DNA from: Mesorhizobium neociceri
Lineage (GTDB): Bacteria; Pseudomonadota; Alphaproteobacteria; Rhizobiales; Rhizobiaceae
Length of the DNA stretch: 64,000 nt
NCBI RefSeq assembly: GCF_013520985.1
Contig: NZ_JACDTY010000026.1
Span: 1 to 64,000, forward strand
Direction: 5' to 3'
How positions within the stretch are numbered: the first letter of the stretch is position 1; the number at the start of each line of letters is the position of its first letter. The translations under genes and the position numbers were made by a program. The notes below the pieces were generated by a model, which was not told the origin of the DNA, ran no database searches, and was given only the letters and a program-made list of their open reading frames with translations. Below are positions 8,112-17,121 of this stretch, piece after piece.

Positions 8112-8900
8112 ATGCTGGAGATTTCTCGCGCTCGAACCAATGCCGCGCCGGCCGGTGTCGTGCCGATCCTTGAGTCTCGAGGGATCGCCAAGCACTATGG
8201 TGGCGTTGTCGCGCTGACGGATGCGAACCTTATTGTGATGCCAGGAGAAATCGTCGCGATCGTTGGCGACAATGGCGCCGGAAAATCCACATTTGTAAAA
8301 ATTCTCTCGGGCGCGCAACAGGCCGACGAAGGCAAGATCCTTGTTGCCGGAACGCCAGTTTCGTTTCACCGCCCGAGCGATGCGAGGCAAGCCGGAATCG
8401 AAACCGTCTACCAGGATCTCTCACTCGCCGAGCACCTGGACGTCCTCACCAATCTTTTCCTGGGCCGCGAGGAGATCCGCTTCAAGATTGCCGGATTGAG
8501 CTTCCTCAATCGCAGCAAAATGAGAAAACGGGCCGAAGAGCTCCTGAACGAGGTCGGCGTCAACGTCCCCGGCGTCAGAGACATTGTCGGTGGCCTTTCC
8601 GGTGGCCAGAGACAGGGCGTCGCCATCGCCCGCGCAGCCGGGTGGGGCTCTCAGCTCATCATCATGGATGAACCGACAGCCGCACTGGGCGTACAAGAAA
8701 CGGCACATGTGCACGACATCATTCGCCGCCTGCAATCGAGGGGGGTGGCGACCTTGCTCGTCAGCCACAATATGAGGCAGGTAATGGAACTGAGCGATCG
8801 TGTGTACGTCTTCCGTCGCGGCCGGATAGCCCGGGAACTCATCACACAGAACACGTCGACCGACGAGATCATCAGCTACATCACGGGTGCACGAAACTAG
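8112..8900 (+). CDS. CUT2 sugar ABC importer ATPase, single nucleotide-binding domain
   Basis: 262 residues from ATG 8112 (a TTG at 8103 is possible). Walker A is GDNGAGKST, the Q-loop is ETVYQDLS, the ABC signature is LSGGQRQGVAIAR, Walker B is LIIMDEPTAAL and the switch His is in LLVSHN. RbsA- and MglA-type partners have two such domains in about 500 residues. This protein has one, like FrcA of the Sinorhizobium fructose importer, so it should work as a homodimer. It is the last gene of the CUT2 operon and converges on the MFS gene. Confidence 0.9.
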   Translation: MLEISRARTNAAPAGVVPILESRGIAKHYGGVVALTDANLIVMPGEIVAIVGDNGAGKSTFVKILSGAQQADEGKILVAGTPVSFHRPSDARQAGIETVYQDLSLAEHLDVLTNLFLGREEIRFKIAGLSFLNRSKMRKRAEELLNEVGVNVPGVRDIVGGLSGGQRQGVAIARAAGWGSQLIIMDEPTAALGVQETAHVHDIIRRLQSRGVATLLVSHNMRQVMELSDRVYVFRRGRIARELITQNTSTDEIISYITGARN

Positions 8901-8976
8901 AATTCTCTGTGTCCGGCGTTTCATCCCGCGGACGCTTTTTCAGCGTACGCGAAAAGATGCCCAAGGCGCTCTGCTC

Positions 8977-10164
8977 TTATCTGTCCGGGACCACCGTGCG
9001 GCCCGCAAGGGCGACAAAGGCCATGATTGCGGCCAGCATGGCGAATGCTACGCGCAAGTCCACGAGATGCGCGATCAAACCGATCAGGGCGGGGCCCATC
9101 AAATTGCCTCCATAAGCAAACGTCGTGACGACGGCGACCGCAAGGTTGGCCGGCATCAGCGTCTGCAATCCGGCGGCTTTGAACATGATCGGAACGATGT
9201 TTGCGGCGCCGAAACCAACAAGCATGAAACCGCACAGCGCAAGCGATTGCGACGGCAGCGCCAAAACCATCGCAAAGCCAGTTGCGGCGACCAGTCCGCC
9301 CGCCAGAAGCACCTGATGGGCTCCGACGGCATTGATAAGACGGTCGCCGACAAGTCGTCCTATGGTAATCGCCACGGCGAAGGCGGCATAGCCGAATCCC
9401 GCGGCATATGTCTCGGCCCCACGATACTGCACCAGGAACACGCCGCTCCAGTCGAGCACCGCTCCCTCGGCCATGAAAACCAGGGCCGAGAATACTCCTA
9501 TGAACAGAACCAACCGCTTTGGGAAGACAAACAATGGAGGGGATTTTCCTCCGTCATTTGCGTAGGAGATAAAGCCCATTGCTCGTGAGCAGACAGAGGC
9601 AACCACCAGCAGCCCCAAAGCAAACGAAGCCTCGAGTGGACCAAATCCCAGCTTGAGCAATCCACTTAACCCTCCTGCTCCGATGAACCCTCCAATGCTG
9701 TAGCAAGCATGAAAGCCAGACATCAGGGAAAGTCCCATCCGCTTCTCGACAGTCACTGCCTGTATGTTCGCTGAAACGTCGATCGTCCCCATGGCTCCGC
9801 CGAATATCGCAAGGGCGAACGCCATCCCGATGAAGCTTGTGCTCACGGCAAGAAATGGCAAAACCGCAGCAGCGACAAGCGTTCCGCCAACCATGACCAT
9901 ACGGCATCCGAGGCGTGCCGTCAGAAGACCGGTCAAGGGCATTCCTATCAGCGAGCCGCCGCCCAGGAACAGCAAAAGGATGCCAAGTTCGCCTTCACCG
10001 ATGCCCAGGCGAAATCTCGCGAAAGGAATCAACGGCGCCCAGGCAGAAATCAGTGTCCCGGTGCCCATGAAGACGACGTAAGTGGCCCACCGTTCTCGGG
10101 CGCCAATACGCTTCGACCGATCAACACAATCACCCGTATCCAAGATGTTCGCTCGCTGAACCAT
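8977..10164 (-). CDS. Major facilitator superfamily transporter
   Basis: 395 residues from ATG 10164 (AGGACAAC before it; a GTG at 10188 would extend it). About twelve hydrophobic segments; the loop after the second segment reads GLLTARLGCRMVM, a form of the MFS GxxxDRxGRR motif. It resembles the YbjJ-like group of MFS carriers. Last gene of the operon HisD-like, TPP enzyme, small membrane protein, HisN-like, MFS, so it probably moves a substrate or product of that pathway across the inner membrane. The direction of transport is not readable. Confidence 0.85.
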   Translation of the reverse strand: MVQRANILDTGDCVDRSKRIGARERWATYVVFMGTGTLISAWAPLIPFARFRLGIGEGELGILLLFLGGGSLIGMPLTGLLTARLGCRMVMVGGTLVAAAVLPFLAVSTSFIGMAFALAIFGGAMGTIDVSANIQAVTVEKRMGLSLMSGFHACYSIGGFIGAGGLSGLLKLGFGPLEASFALGLLVVASVCSRAMGFISYANDGGKSPPLFVFPKRLVLFIGVFSALVFMAEGAVLDWSGVFLVQYRGAETYAAGFGYAAFAVAITIGRLVGDRLINAVGAHQVLLAGGLVAATGFAMVLALPSQSLALCGFMLVGFGAANIVPIMFKAAGLQTLMPANLAVAVVTTFAYGGNLMGPALIGLIAHLVDLRVAFAMLAAIMAFVALAGRTVVPDR

Positions 10165-10227
10165 GTTGTCCTGAAGAGGCCCGGCCACAAAGTTTCAAGG
10201 CGGCGCGTAGACTGTGGCTCGCAACCA

Positions 10228-11022
10228 TCAGCAGCCGTCGTTGAGCATTTCCAACGCGGCTTCGTGGAGTGCCCGGTTGGCTGACGCCAGCACTTTGCCG
10301 CCGCGCTCTGCACGGCCGCCGTCGAACCGGGTAACGATGCCGCCGGCCGATTCGATAATCGGAATGAGTGGGACGATGTCGTAGGGCTGCATCGATGGTT
10401 CAACGCACAGGTCGATCTGGCCGGCAGCCAACATCGCAAATGCGTAGCATTCCCCTCCATAGCGGGTGAATTTGACCGCCGACGAGAGCTTTGCGAAACC
10501 GCGACCTGAACGCCTGGTGAACGGCTCGGGCGACGTCGTATGACAAATGGCCTCGGATAGAGCCGAAACATTGCTTGTGCGAAGCGTCGATCTCCCGCGT
10601 GCGCTTTCACTGAAGGCTTCGGATTGGTCGCCCCAGAAGAATTCGCCCGTATATGGTTGGCTCATTATCCCGCGCGTTGCGCGGCCGTCGACAGTCACGC
10701 CGATCAGAGTTCCCCACACGGGGATGCCGCATAAATACGGCTTCGTTCCGTCTATCGGATCTATGACCCACTGTATCGGACCGACCCCCGTTGTGCCGAA
10801 TTCTTCGCCAAGGATGGAGTGATCGGGGTAAGCAGACTTGATGATTTCGCGAATTGCGATTTCAGCTTCTCGGTCAGCGTCGGTCACAGGGTCGAACTTT
10901 ACACCTGGCTTGACCTTTGCATCGGCGGCCAGTCGAGTTCGAAACTTGGGAAGAGTGATAAAGCTCGCTGCCTCGACCAACGATAGGAAGAAGTCCAGTG
11001 AGGGCAGGGCGTCGTTTGACAT
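10228..11022 (-). CDS. Inositol-monophosphatase-fold phosphatase, HisN-like
   Basis: 264 residues. Metal-site motifs are all there: ILGEEFG, WVIDPIDGTKPYLCG and, near the end, QPYDIVPLIPIIESAGG. The last one has the PYD form of HisN-type histidinol-phosphate phosphatases rather than the WD of classic inositol monophosphatases. Expected reaction: Mg-dependent hydrolysis of a small polyol or amino-alcohol phosphate. In its operon it accompanies a HisD-like dehydrogenase. Histidine synthesis is an unlikely role next to a TPP enzyme and an MFS carrier; a phosphorylated catabolite is more plausible. Confidence 0.85.
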   Translation of the reverse strand: MSNDALPSLDFFLSLVEAASFITLPKFRTRLAADAKVKPGVKFDPVTDADREAEIAIREIIKSAYPDHSILGEEFGTTGVGPIQWVIDPIDGTKPYLCGIPVWGTLIGVTVDGRATRGIMSQPYTGEFFWGDQSEAFSESARGRSTLRTSNVSALSEAICHTTSPEPFTRRSGRGFAKLSSAVKFTRYGGECYAFAMLAAGQIDLCVEPSMQPYDIVPLIPIIESAGGIVTRFDGGRAERGGKVLASANRALHEAALEMLNDGC

Positions 11023-11171
11023 GGCGCAATCTTGTAAAAAAGCGGATTTGGGTGGCTAGAAAAGGTGCAGCGTAGCGATCTGTCTCGGGGTGCGGCCGGG
11101 ACATGGTCCAGATCAATTATCAAGCGCGGTGTCCGTCGCTGCCGCTGTTCCTGGCTCAGCGTTCACGAGAC

Positions 11172-11363
11172 CTACTCTTCATCGAAATAGTGCTTGACCA
11201 AAGCAACCTGCGCTTCCGCAATTTGGCCGCGCAACTCACTTTGTTCGCCTAGAATTCTTACTGCTGCCGGGAAAAATGGAGAGAGCAGAACCGCAGCGGC
11301 CGCGATCCAGAGCAGCCTGCGCGCGAGATCACTTTTGACGATCCGTTGTCCCTTGTCAGTCAT
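11172..11363 (-). CDS. Small single-span membrane protein, unknown
   Basis: 63 residues from ATG 11363, preceded by GGAGTTG. A positively charged start (MTDKGQRIVKSDLARR) is followed by one hydrophobic span of about 20 residues (LLWIAAAAVLLSPFFPAAVR), then an amphipathic, acidic tail ending YFDEE. It lies in line with its operon, 59 bp after the TPP gene and 149 bp before the HisN-like gene. I do not recognise the family. Spacing, start signal and composition support a real gene. Confidence 0.5.
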   Translation of the reverse strand: MTDKGQRIVKSDLARRLLWIAAAAVLLSPFFPAAVRILGEQSELRGQIAEAQVALVKHYFDEE

Positions 11364-11422
11364 CGGGCAACTCCAAAGGTGTGGGACGAGAGCCAACTGG
11401 CACCAGCCGGCTCTCGCGTCGA

Positions 11423-13255
11423 TCAAAACCCGCGGCCCTTCACGTATTTGGCGCGCAGGTCGCCCAGGTAGGCGGGGACGGTGATGTCCCACCAGCCGGT
11501 CACGTGCATGTTGGAGTAGGGCCGTTCGATCGCGCAGATCGCGTCGATGACATACGGCTTCCCAGACGCTAGAGCCCGTTCAATCGCCGGACCAATCTGT
11601 GTGGCATCGACAACGCGTTCGCCTTCGCAGCCGAGAGATTTCGCGACGCCAGCTATGTCGGCCATCCACTTCGAGCCGTCCGGTGTCTTGAACTCCGTGA
11701 TGATCTCGCGATCCTCCCCGAACATGTTCAGCTGCAGGTTCCGGATTGCTCCCCAGCCGCCATTGTTGATGACGAGAAAGATCACCGGCGTGCCGAGCAT
11801 TGCTGCGGTGGCGAGTTCAGTCCCTGTCTGGAGAAAGGCGCCGTCGCCGAAGACAGCGCAGACCGGCACTTCCGGCTTGCCCAGCTTGGCGCCGATGGCG
11901 GCGGGCAGGGCAAAGCCGATCCCCGACATTCCGCCCGGCGTGATGTGCTGGCGAGGACCATAAACCGGGAATTCGTTGAATACCTGGTTCTGCGGATTGG
12001 ATGAATCGGTAACGACGATCGTGTCGCGCGGCAACGCCTTGCGCGCCTCGACAAGTACCTGGGAAGCAGTCATGGGCTGGACGTCGGCTGTGCGCAGAGG
12101 ACGAAGGAATTCCTCCCATTCCACTTTGCGCTGCTCCAGTTCCTTGAACTGCGCGGTGGATTTATAGTCTCGCCGGCGTCCCTTGGCCGTGAGCTCCGCC
12201 AGGATGGCGCCCAGCACAGCCTTGGCATCGCCGACGATTCCGACCTCCACCGGATAGTTCTTGCCGATTTCGAAGCCGTCGAGATCGACCTGGACCAGCT
12301 TGGTCTTCGGAATGTCGAATGTGACGCCCGGCTGGTAAGAGGACGTGATGCGGTCGGAGAAACGACAGCCAACCGCCAGGAGCACGTCCGCCGACCGGGT
12401 CATCGCATTGCCAGGGATCGAACCAAGGTCGCCGCAGGCGCATGCGAACAATTCGTGGTCTTCGGGGAAAGCGCCCTTGCCCATGAAGGAGGTGGTGACA
12501 GGAGCGCCGAGAAACTCCGCGATGGCTATCAGCTCGTCCGTTGCTTCCGCTTGGATGACACCGCCACCGGCCAGAAGTACCGGACGTTCCGCCGAAAGGA
12601 GCAACTCGACGGCGTGGGAGATATATTCCGGATCGCCGAAGGCGCGCGCCGCGGTGCGGCGCTTCTTGCCGTCGTTGATTGTGACCGTCGCCGACTCGGC
12701 CTGGACATCCTGAGGCACGTTCACGAGGACTGGCCCTTTGCGTCCTTCAAGCATGGCGTTGAACGCCTGCTCCATCATGTTGGGAATTTGCTCGACATGG
12801 CTTGGATTGAACCAGCGCTTCACCACGGGCTCGGCCATGCGCGGGAAGTTGTCCGAATGCGGTCGATCGACTTCTTGAAGAACGCCACGCCCCATCATGT
12901 AGGTGTGGACACCACCCGTGATGACAAGTTGCGGCAACGAATCCGCGAACGCGGTGGCAATGCCGGTCAACGTGTTGGTGGCTCCAGGTCCGATTGACGT
13001 CACGACGGCTGCTAAATTGCCGGAGGAGCGGTAGAACCCATCGGCCATGTGAGAAGCATTTTGTTCGTGCATCGCGGGCAGAAGCTGGATCTCATCCTTG
13101 CGGTCCACGAACGCGTCGATCAGGGCCGTATCGCCGTGTCCCGGGATGCCGAAAACGTGAGTAACCCCTTCACGGATCAGGTGATCCACGATGATCTGGC
13201 CGCCGGTCATTTCACGAGCGACGACATCGCCTTTCACGTTCTTATCGTGCTTCAT
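11423..13255 (-). CDS. TPP-dependent enzyme, acetolactate-synthase superfamily
   Basis: 610 residues from ATG 13255, with GGAGGAAA upstream; this start lies inside the end of the HisD-like gene (14-bp overlap), suggesting translational coupling. Three domains in order: the N-terminal pyrimidine-binding domain with the catalytic Glu in AMHEQNASHMADG; a middle domain from about 210 (RPVLLAGGGVIQ); and the C-terminal pyrophosphate domain with VFGDGAFLQTG and NNGGWG, the GDG-x-NN metal/TPP motif. The family includes acetolactate synthase, benzoylformate decarboxylase and IolD. A paralogue ending in the same VTGWWD text lies at 34834-36636. Likely C-C cleavage or decarboxylation of a keto-acid or diketone. 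Confidence 0.85.
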   Translation of the reverse strand: MKHDKNVKGDVVAREMTGGQIIVDHLIREGVTHVFGIPGHGDTALIDAFVDRKDEIQLLPAMHEQNASHMADGFYRSSGNLAAVVTSIGPGATNTLTGIATAFADSLPQLVITGGVHTYMMGRGVLQEVDRPHSDNFPRMAEPVVKRWFNPSHVEQIPNMMEQAFNAMLEGRKGPVLVNVPQDVQAESATVTINDGKKRRTAARAFGDPEYISHAVELLLSAERPVLLAGGGVIQAEATDELIAIAEFLGAPVTTSFMGKGAFPEDHELFACACGDLGSIPGNAMTRSADVLLAVGCRFSDRITSSYQPGVTFDIPKTKLVQVDLDGFEIGKNYPVEVGIVGDAKAVLGAILAELTAKGRRRDYKSTAQFKELEQRKVEWEEFLRPLRTADVQPMTASQVLVEARKALPRDTIVVTDSSNPQNQVFNEFPVYGPRQHITPGGMSGIGFALPAAIGAKLGKPEVPVCAVFGDGAFLQTGTELATAAMLGTPVIFLVINNGGWGAIRNLQLNMFGEDREIITEFKTPDGSKWMADIAGVAKSLGCEGERVVDATQIGPAIERALASGKPYVIDAICAIERPYSNMHVTGWWDITVPAYLGDLRAKYVKGRGF

Positions 13256-14591
13256 TGGTTTCCTCCATTTGCCTGTCCGCGGCCAACGGATGGGCGGCCG
13301 TGGCGTACTCGATGTTTCGATGACCGTAACGTCGCACGCGGACGTTGGCTTGCTCGGCGTGGCCGGCAAATCCTTCCATGATGCATAGGCGCGACGCATA
13401 CTCACCGACCATCGCGGAGGCCTGATCGGTCAGGATTCGCTGATAGGTGCAGGTCTTGATGAACTTGCCGACCCATAGCCCGCCAGTATAGCGCGCTGCG
13501 CGCATCGTCGGCAGAGTATGGTTGGTGCCAATCACTTTGTCGCCATAGGCGACGGTCGTGCGGGCGCCGAGGAACAGCGCGCCATAGTTCCTCATGTTGT
13601 CGAGAAACCAGTCGTCATCCCTGGTCATGACCTGAACGTGCTCGGAAGCGATGCGATCGGCCTCGGCCAGCATCTCTTCCCGTGTCTCGCAAAGGATTAT
13701 CTCGCCGTGATTGCGCCAGGCGGTCCCGGCGATTTCGGCGGTCGGCATGATCCCCAGCAATCGCCCGATTTCAGCCAAAGTGTTTTTGGCGAGCTTCTCC
13801 GAATTGGTCACCAGGACGGCCGGCGAATTCGTACCGTGCTCCGCCTGCCCAAGCAGGTCTGTCGCGACCAATTCTCCGTCAACGGTATCATCGGCCAAGA
13901 TGAGAACCTCAGTCGGGCCGGCGAAAAGGTCAATGCCGACGCGTCCGAAAAGGAGACGCTTGGCTTCCGCAACGTAAGCGTTGCCAGGGCCAGCCAGCAT
14001 ATCGACAGGCTCGATGGTCTCGGTGCCAAGTGCCATTGCGGCCACGGCCTGCACGCCACCAAGTACATAAATCTCGTCCGCACCGGCCAGATGTTGAGCC
14101 GCGACGATCAGCGGTGCAGGCTTGCCCTTGAACGGCGGAGCGCAAGTGATAACGCGCTCGCAGCCTGCCACCTTGGCGGTCAATACCGACATGTGTGCCG
14201 AGGCAAGCAGCGGGTATTTGCCGCCGGGCACATAGCAGCCGACGCTCTGCACGGGAACATTGCGATGACCCAGTATGACGCCGGGCAGCGTCTCGACCTC
14301 GATGTCGGTCAAAGCGGCTTTCTGGGCTTCCGCGAAATTGCGCACCTGCTCTTGTGCGAACTCGATGTCTTCTCGCTCTTGTTTGGATACGCTGTTCAGG
14401 CAGGCTTCGATCTCGGTTTTGGTGAGCCTATAGCTGTCTCGATCCACGCCGTCGAAGCGGACGGCAAGCTTGCGAACCGCTGCGTCTCCGCCCTTCTCCA
14501 CCTCGTCGAGAAGTGCCTGGACGGTTTTGGTGAGAGCCTCGTCCTGAAAGTTGGAGGCCTGCGCCTCCGCTGTCTTGAGATGTCTGATCAT
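13242..14591 (-). CDS. Histidinol-dehydrogenase-family dehydrogenase
   Basis: 449 residues from ATG 14591, which has AAGGCGG six bases upstream; the reading frame continues to 14732 without family sequence. HisD residues are kept: the Gln and His of LLGQAEHGTNS (zinc), Glu-His of ASEHVQVM (catalytic), Asp in AYGDKVIGTNHTLPT and His in EGFAGHAEQAN (zinc). The family carries out two-step NAD-dependent oxidation of a primary alcohol to an acid. Context is not histidine synthesis but a catabolic operon, as for HpsN (sulfopropanediol dehydrogenase), a related enzyme. First gene of its operon; motif site C lies 89 bp upstream. Confidence 0.9.
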   Translation of the reverse strand: MIRHLKTAEAQASNFQDEALTKTVQALLDEVEKGGDAAVRKLAVRFDGVDRDSYRLTKTEIEACLNSVSKQEREDIEFAQEQVRNFAEAQKAALTDIEVETLPGVILGHRNVPVQSVGCYVPGGKYPLLASAHMSVLTAKVAGCERVITCAPPFKGKPAPLIVAAQHLAGADEIYVLGGVQAVAAMALGTETIEPVDMLAGPGNAYVAEAKRLLFGRVGIDLFAGPTEVLILADDTVDGELVATDLLGQAEHGTNSPAVLVTNSEKLAKNTLAEIGRLLGIMPTAEIAGTAWRNHGEIILCETREEMLAEADRIASEHVQVMTRDDDWFLDNMRNYGALFLGARTTVAYGDKVIGTNHTLPTMRAARYTGGLWVGKFIKTCTYQRILTDQASAMVGEYASRLCIMEGFAGHAEQANVRVRRYGHRNIEYATAAHPLAADRQMEETNEAR

Positions 14592-14680
14592 TCGCATCCG
14601 CCTTTGCCCGGCAGCTCTTCGCACAATTGGGGCGCTCGATCGCCGGCCGTCCCGAGATTGCGACAGCCCCACCACGGTCA

Positions 14681-14712
14681 CAATTTCGCAAGGCCTTGAT
14701 ACTTGGCGCAAA
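14681..14712 (-). promoter_or_regulatory. 32-bp directional regulon motif, site C
   Basis: Read on the minus strand: TTTGCGCCAAGTATC, then TGCGAAATTG at the 22-bp offset, with TGCGTCAG 10 bp further upstream. It lies between the HisD-like gene (minus) and the XRE-type regulator (plus), pointing at the former. This position could also let the regulator control itself. Confidence 0.75.
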
Positions 14713-14761
14713 CTGACGCATATCCGACCCATAAACTTTCGCGGTGGGCAGCAGTAAACTG

Positions 14762-15592
14762 ATGGAAACGGATGAGGATACGGGTCTTTTAGCGGTAAAT
14801 TTCGCTGCCAATCTCAGATTTTTGTGTGAGCGAAGCGGCTCCATTTCGGACATCTGCCGCAAAATGAAAATAAATCGACAGCAATTTAATAAGTATATGT
14901 CGGGCCTGCATGTTCCATCGATGCAGAATAGAAGGATAATTGCAAAATACTTTGGACTAAGCCAGGACGTGCTCTTTGTGGAGCACGAAGAATTTAGGAT
15001 GCTTATCGAGGGAAACTATTTTCATACCCTCGAGGCGCTCCGCCATGCGGCAAGGTTTAGCGGATTCCTTGAGACAGGCCTTCTTCACCAGAGATCCGCG
15101 GCGGATGGGTATTTAGGAATATATGATCGGTATCAGTATTCTAGTATCTACAAAGGAAAAATATTGCGGTCCGCATTCTGCATCTACCGCAACAGGGATT
15201 TTCTTCAGCATTACTATGTCGAGCGGTTTCCTAGTTTCGATCGACCCTCGAAGGCAGACTATGTTTTCAAATACCATGGTTTTACAATACCGCTCGACGG
15301 CCGAATATTCTCCATTGATTTCGAAGTCAGCCAGAAAAATGAGATGACGTTCGGGATCTATGCACCCGTTCAACGAAGCGCGAAGAACTTCATGTTTGGT
15401 ATCACGTCGGGGATCGCGGCCACGATGCTGCGACCTCCTTACGCCACAAAGGTCGCGATGCACTTCCGATCGCCCGGCATGCTGAGCAAGGCAGACTTGA
15501 GGCGTGTGACGACACTTGAGGAAAACGATTCATCGATTCCCGTCGAGGTCAGGCAATTCCTCGGCAGTGACGAGATGCTGCCCCGATCTTGA
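14762..15592 (+). CDS. XRE-type helix-turn-helix regulator with large unknown C-terminal domain
   Basis: 276 residues from ATG 14762 (a GTG at 14744 would add six). The N-terminal 70 residues form an XRE-like helix-turn-helix: SISDICRKMKINRQQFNKYM is the core, followed by GLHVPSMQNRRIIAKYFG. The remaining 200 residues hold no domain I recognise and are rich in aromatic and basic residues. The gene is visibly richer in A+T than its neighbours. It sits beside motif site C in the middle of the six-site regulon, making it the best candidate for the protein that binds those sites. Effector unknown. Confidence 0.8.
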   Translation: METDEDTGLLAVNFAANLRFLCERSGSISDICRKMKINRQQFNKYMSGLHVPSMQNRRIIAKYFGLSQDVLFVEHEEFRMLIEGNYFHTLEALRHAARFSGFLETGLLHQRSAADGYLGIYDRYQYSSIYKGKILRSAFCIYRNRDFLQHYYVERFPSFDRPSKADYVFKYHGFTIPLDGRIFSIDFEVSQKNEMTFGIYAPVQRSAKNFMFGITSGIAATMLRPPYATKVAMHFRSPGMLSKADLRRVTTLEENDSSIPVEVRQFLGSDEMLPRS

Positions 15593-15618
15593 TCGGCGTT
15601 CAGTGACAACCGCGCGCG

Positions 15619-17121
15619 TCACGCGAGATCAGTCGCCATAATATGATCAGCTGCTCGCAATGCCTGGGCGGCAATCGTCAGGGCTGGGTTCACAGCCGCG
15701 GAAGATGGAAAGAAGGACGCATCGATAACAAACAGGTTTTGCTGATCCCATGCTCTGCAGAACGGATCCAGCGCCGACGTTCCAGGATCGTTGCCCATCC
15801 GAACCGTGCCGCATTGATGGCCCGTTGCGTGCGCAACGAGCGATTTTGTGATGACGATGGGATATCCCGCCTGCTGGAGCGCGCGTTTCATCCGGCGGAC
15901 GAGCTTGATGTGTCCATCCATGTTGTTCAAGGTCACTGAGAGCTTGATGCGATCGCCCTCAAGCGTCACCCGGTTGTCGGGATCAGGTAGATCTTCGGAA
16001 AGGCCGATCCAGTCCATGCCATGCCTGGCCATTCGATCTGCCAGGAAAGCCGGCAGGTAAGGCACGTTTGCGGTCAGCATGCCGCCCTGCAGCTTGCCGA
16101 GCATTTGCATCTGTCCCATCGGCCAGCGAAAGGCGTCGTCGCCGAAGTACCAGTCGTTGATCGCGAGTGTCTTTTGAAAGACCGTCGAATTCACGCGGTG
16201 CGAAAGCCCCATCAACGCGGTTTGATTGTGCACCATGTAGTGCCGTCCGACGACGTCGGAACCGTTCGCCACGCCATTGACGGCTCCTGTGTCGGCCGAG
16301 CGCAGCAGCAATGCCGAGCTGTTTACAGCGTTGCACGATACTACAAATAGCGGCGCGGACAGTCGTTTTATCGTGCCGCCGTGATCCACCTCAACCGCGG
16401 TGATGCGTTTGGCATCGCGGCTCAGCAGAAGCCGGCGAGCGAAAGCGTGGGTCATCAGATCCACCCGGCCAGTTGCCAGAGCGGGCTCGACGCCACAGGT
16501 TTCCGCATCGTTCTTTTGGCCGATCTTGCATGGAAAGCCGTCGCAGGTTGGGCATAGGATGCATGTGCCTGCCGGCGCTGCATTCACTGCAAGCGGCAGA
16601 GCCGATGGGGAGAGGCCTTGCTCCCGAAAGCGCTGTGCCATCCGTTCAACGATCGGTTCCGATTTCACCGGTCCGTAAGGGAAGGGCGCCTGGCGCGATG
16701 GCGCCGTTTTGTCAGGGCGGTCGTCACCATGAACACCAAACATCCGCTCGGCTTCATCATAGTAGGGTGCAAGGTCGGCGTACCGAATTGGCCACGCGGG
16801 AGAAACGCCGCGTCTGTGCGCCAGATCCTCGAAATCCCGTTCCCTCAGGCGGAACATCGCGGCGCCATAGAATTTCGTGGAACCGCCAACATTGTAAAAC
16901 ATGCCGGGGTCGAAGCTTTTGCCATGACGGTCCAGCCAGGCGTCTCTTGCCTTGTATTTCTTCTCGAAGAAGACTGACCGGACGCTCCAGTTTTCTGTCT
17001 CGCGTGGGACAAAATCACCGCGTTCGACGACGAGGATACGAGCACCCTTCTCCGACAGCCGACGCGCGGTGATGGCGCCTCCGACGCCGCTGCCAATAAC
17101 GATGACGTCATACTCTTTCAT
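15619..17121 (-). CDS. GMC-type flavin oxidoreductase with Cys cluster (glucoside-3-dehydrogenase-like)
   Basis: 500 residues from ATG 17121. FAD site: MKEYDVIVIGSGVGGAI, and VVERGD at the end of the second strand. C187, C190, C193 and C198 form Cx2Cx2Cx4C within CILCPTCDGFPC, which suggests an iron-sulfur cluster; some rhizobial glucoside 3-dehydrogenases are reported to carry one (from memory). GMC active-site His lies in GHQCGTVRMG and Asn in SSAAVNPALT. No signal peptide, so probably cytoplasmic. Paralogues are at 23720 and 39824. Likely oxidation of a sugar or glycoside hydroxyl to a ketone. Motif site B is upstream but points away from this gene. Confidence 0.85.
   Translation of the reverse strand: MKEYDVIVIGSGVGGAITARRLSEKGARILVVERGDFVPRETENWSVRSVFFEKKYKARDAWLDRHGKSFDPGMFYNVGGSTKFYGAAMFRLRERDFEDLAHRRGVSPAWPIRYADLAPYYDEAERMFGVHGDDRPDKTAPSRQAPFPYGPVKSEPIVERMAQRFREQGLSPSALPLAVNAAPAGTCILCPTCDGFPCKIGQKNDAETCGVEPALATGRVDLMTHAFARRLLLSRDAKRITAVEVDHGGTIKRLSAPLFVVSCNAVNSSALLLRSADTGAVNGVANGSDVVGRHYMVHNQTALMGLSHRVNSTVFQKTLAINDWYFGDDAFRWPMGQMQMLGKLQGGMLTANVPYLPAFLADRMARHGMDWIGLSEDLPDPDNRVTLEGDRIKLSVTLNNMDGHIKLVRRMKRALQQAGYPIVITKSLVAHATGHQCGTVRMGNDPGTSALDPFCRAWDQQNLFVIDASFFPSSAAVNPALTIAAQALRAADHIMATDLA

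Noticed and set aside
14325..14350. Seventh copy of the regulon motif (CGCGAAATTGCG)
   Set aside because: It lies within the HisD-like coding region and has no left block at the 22-bp offset.
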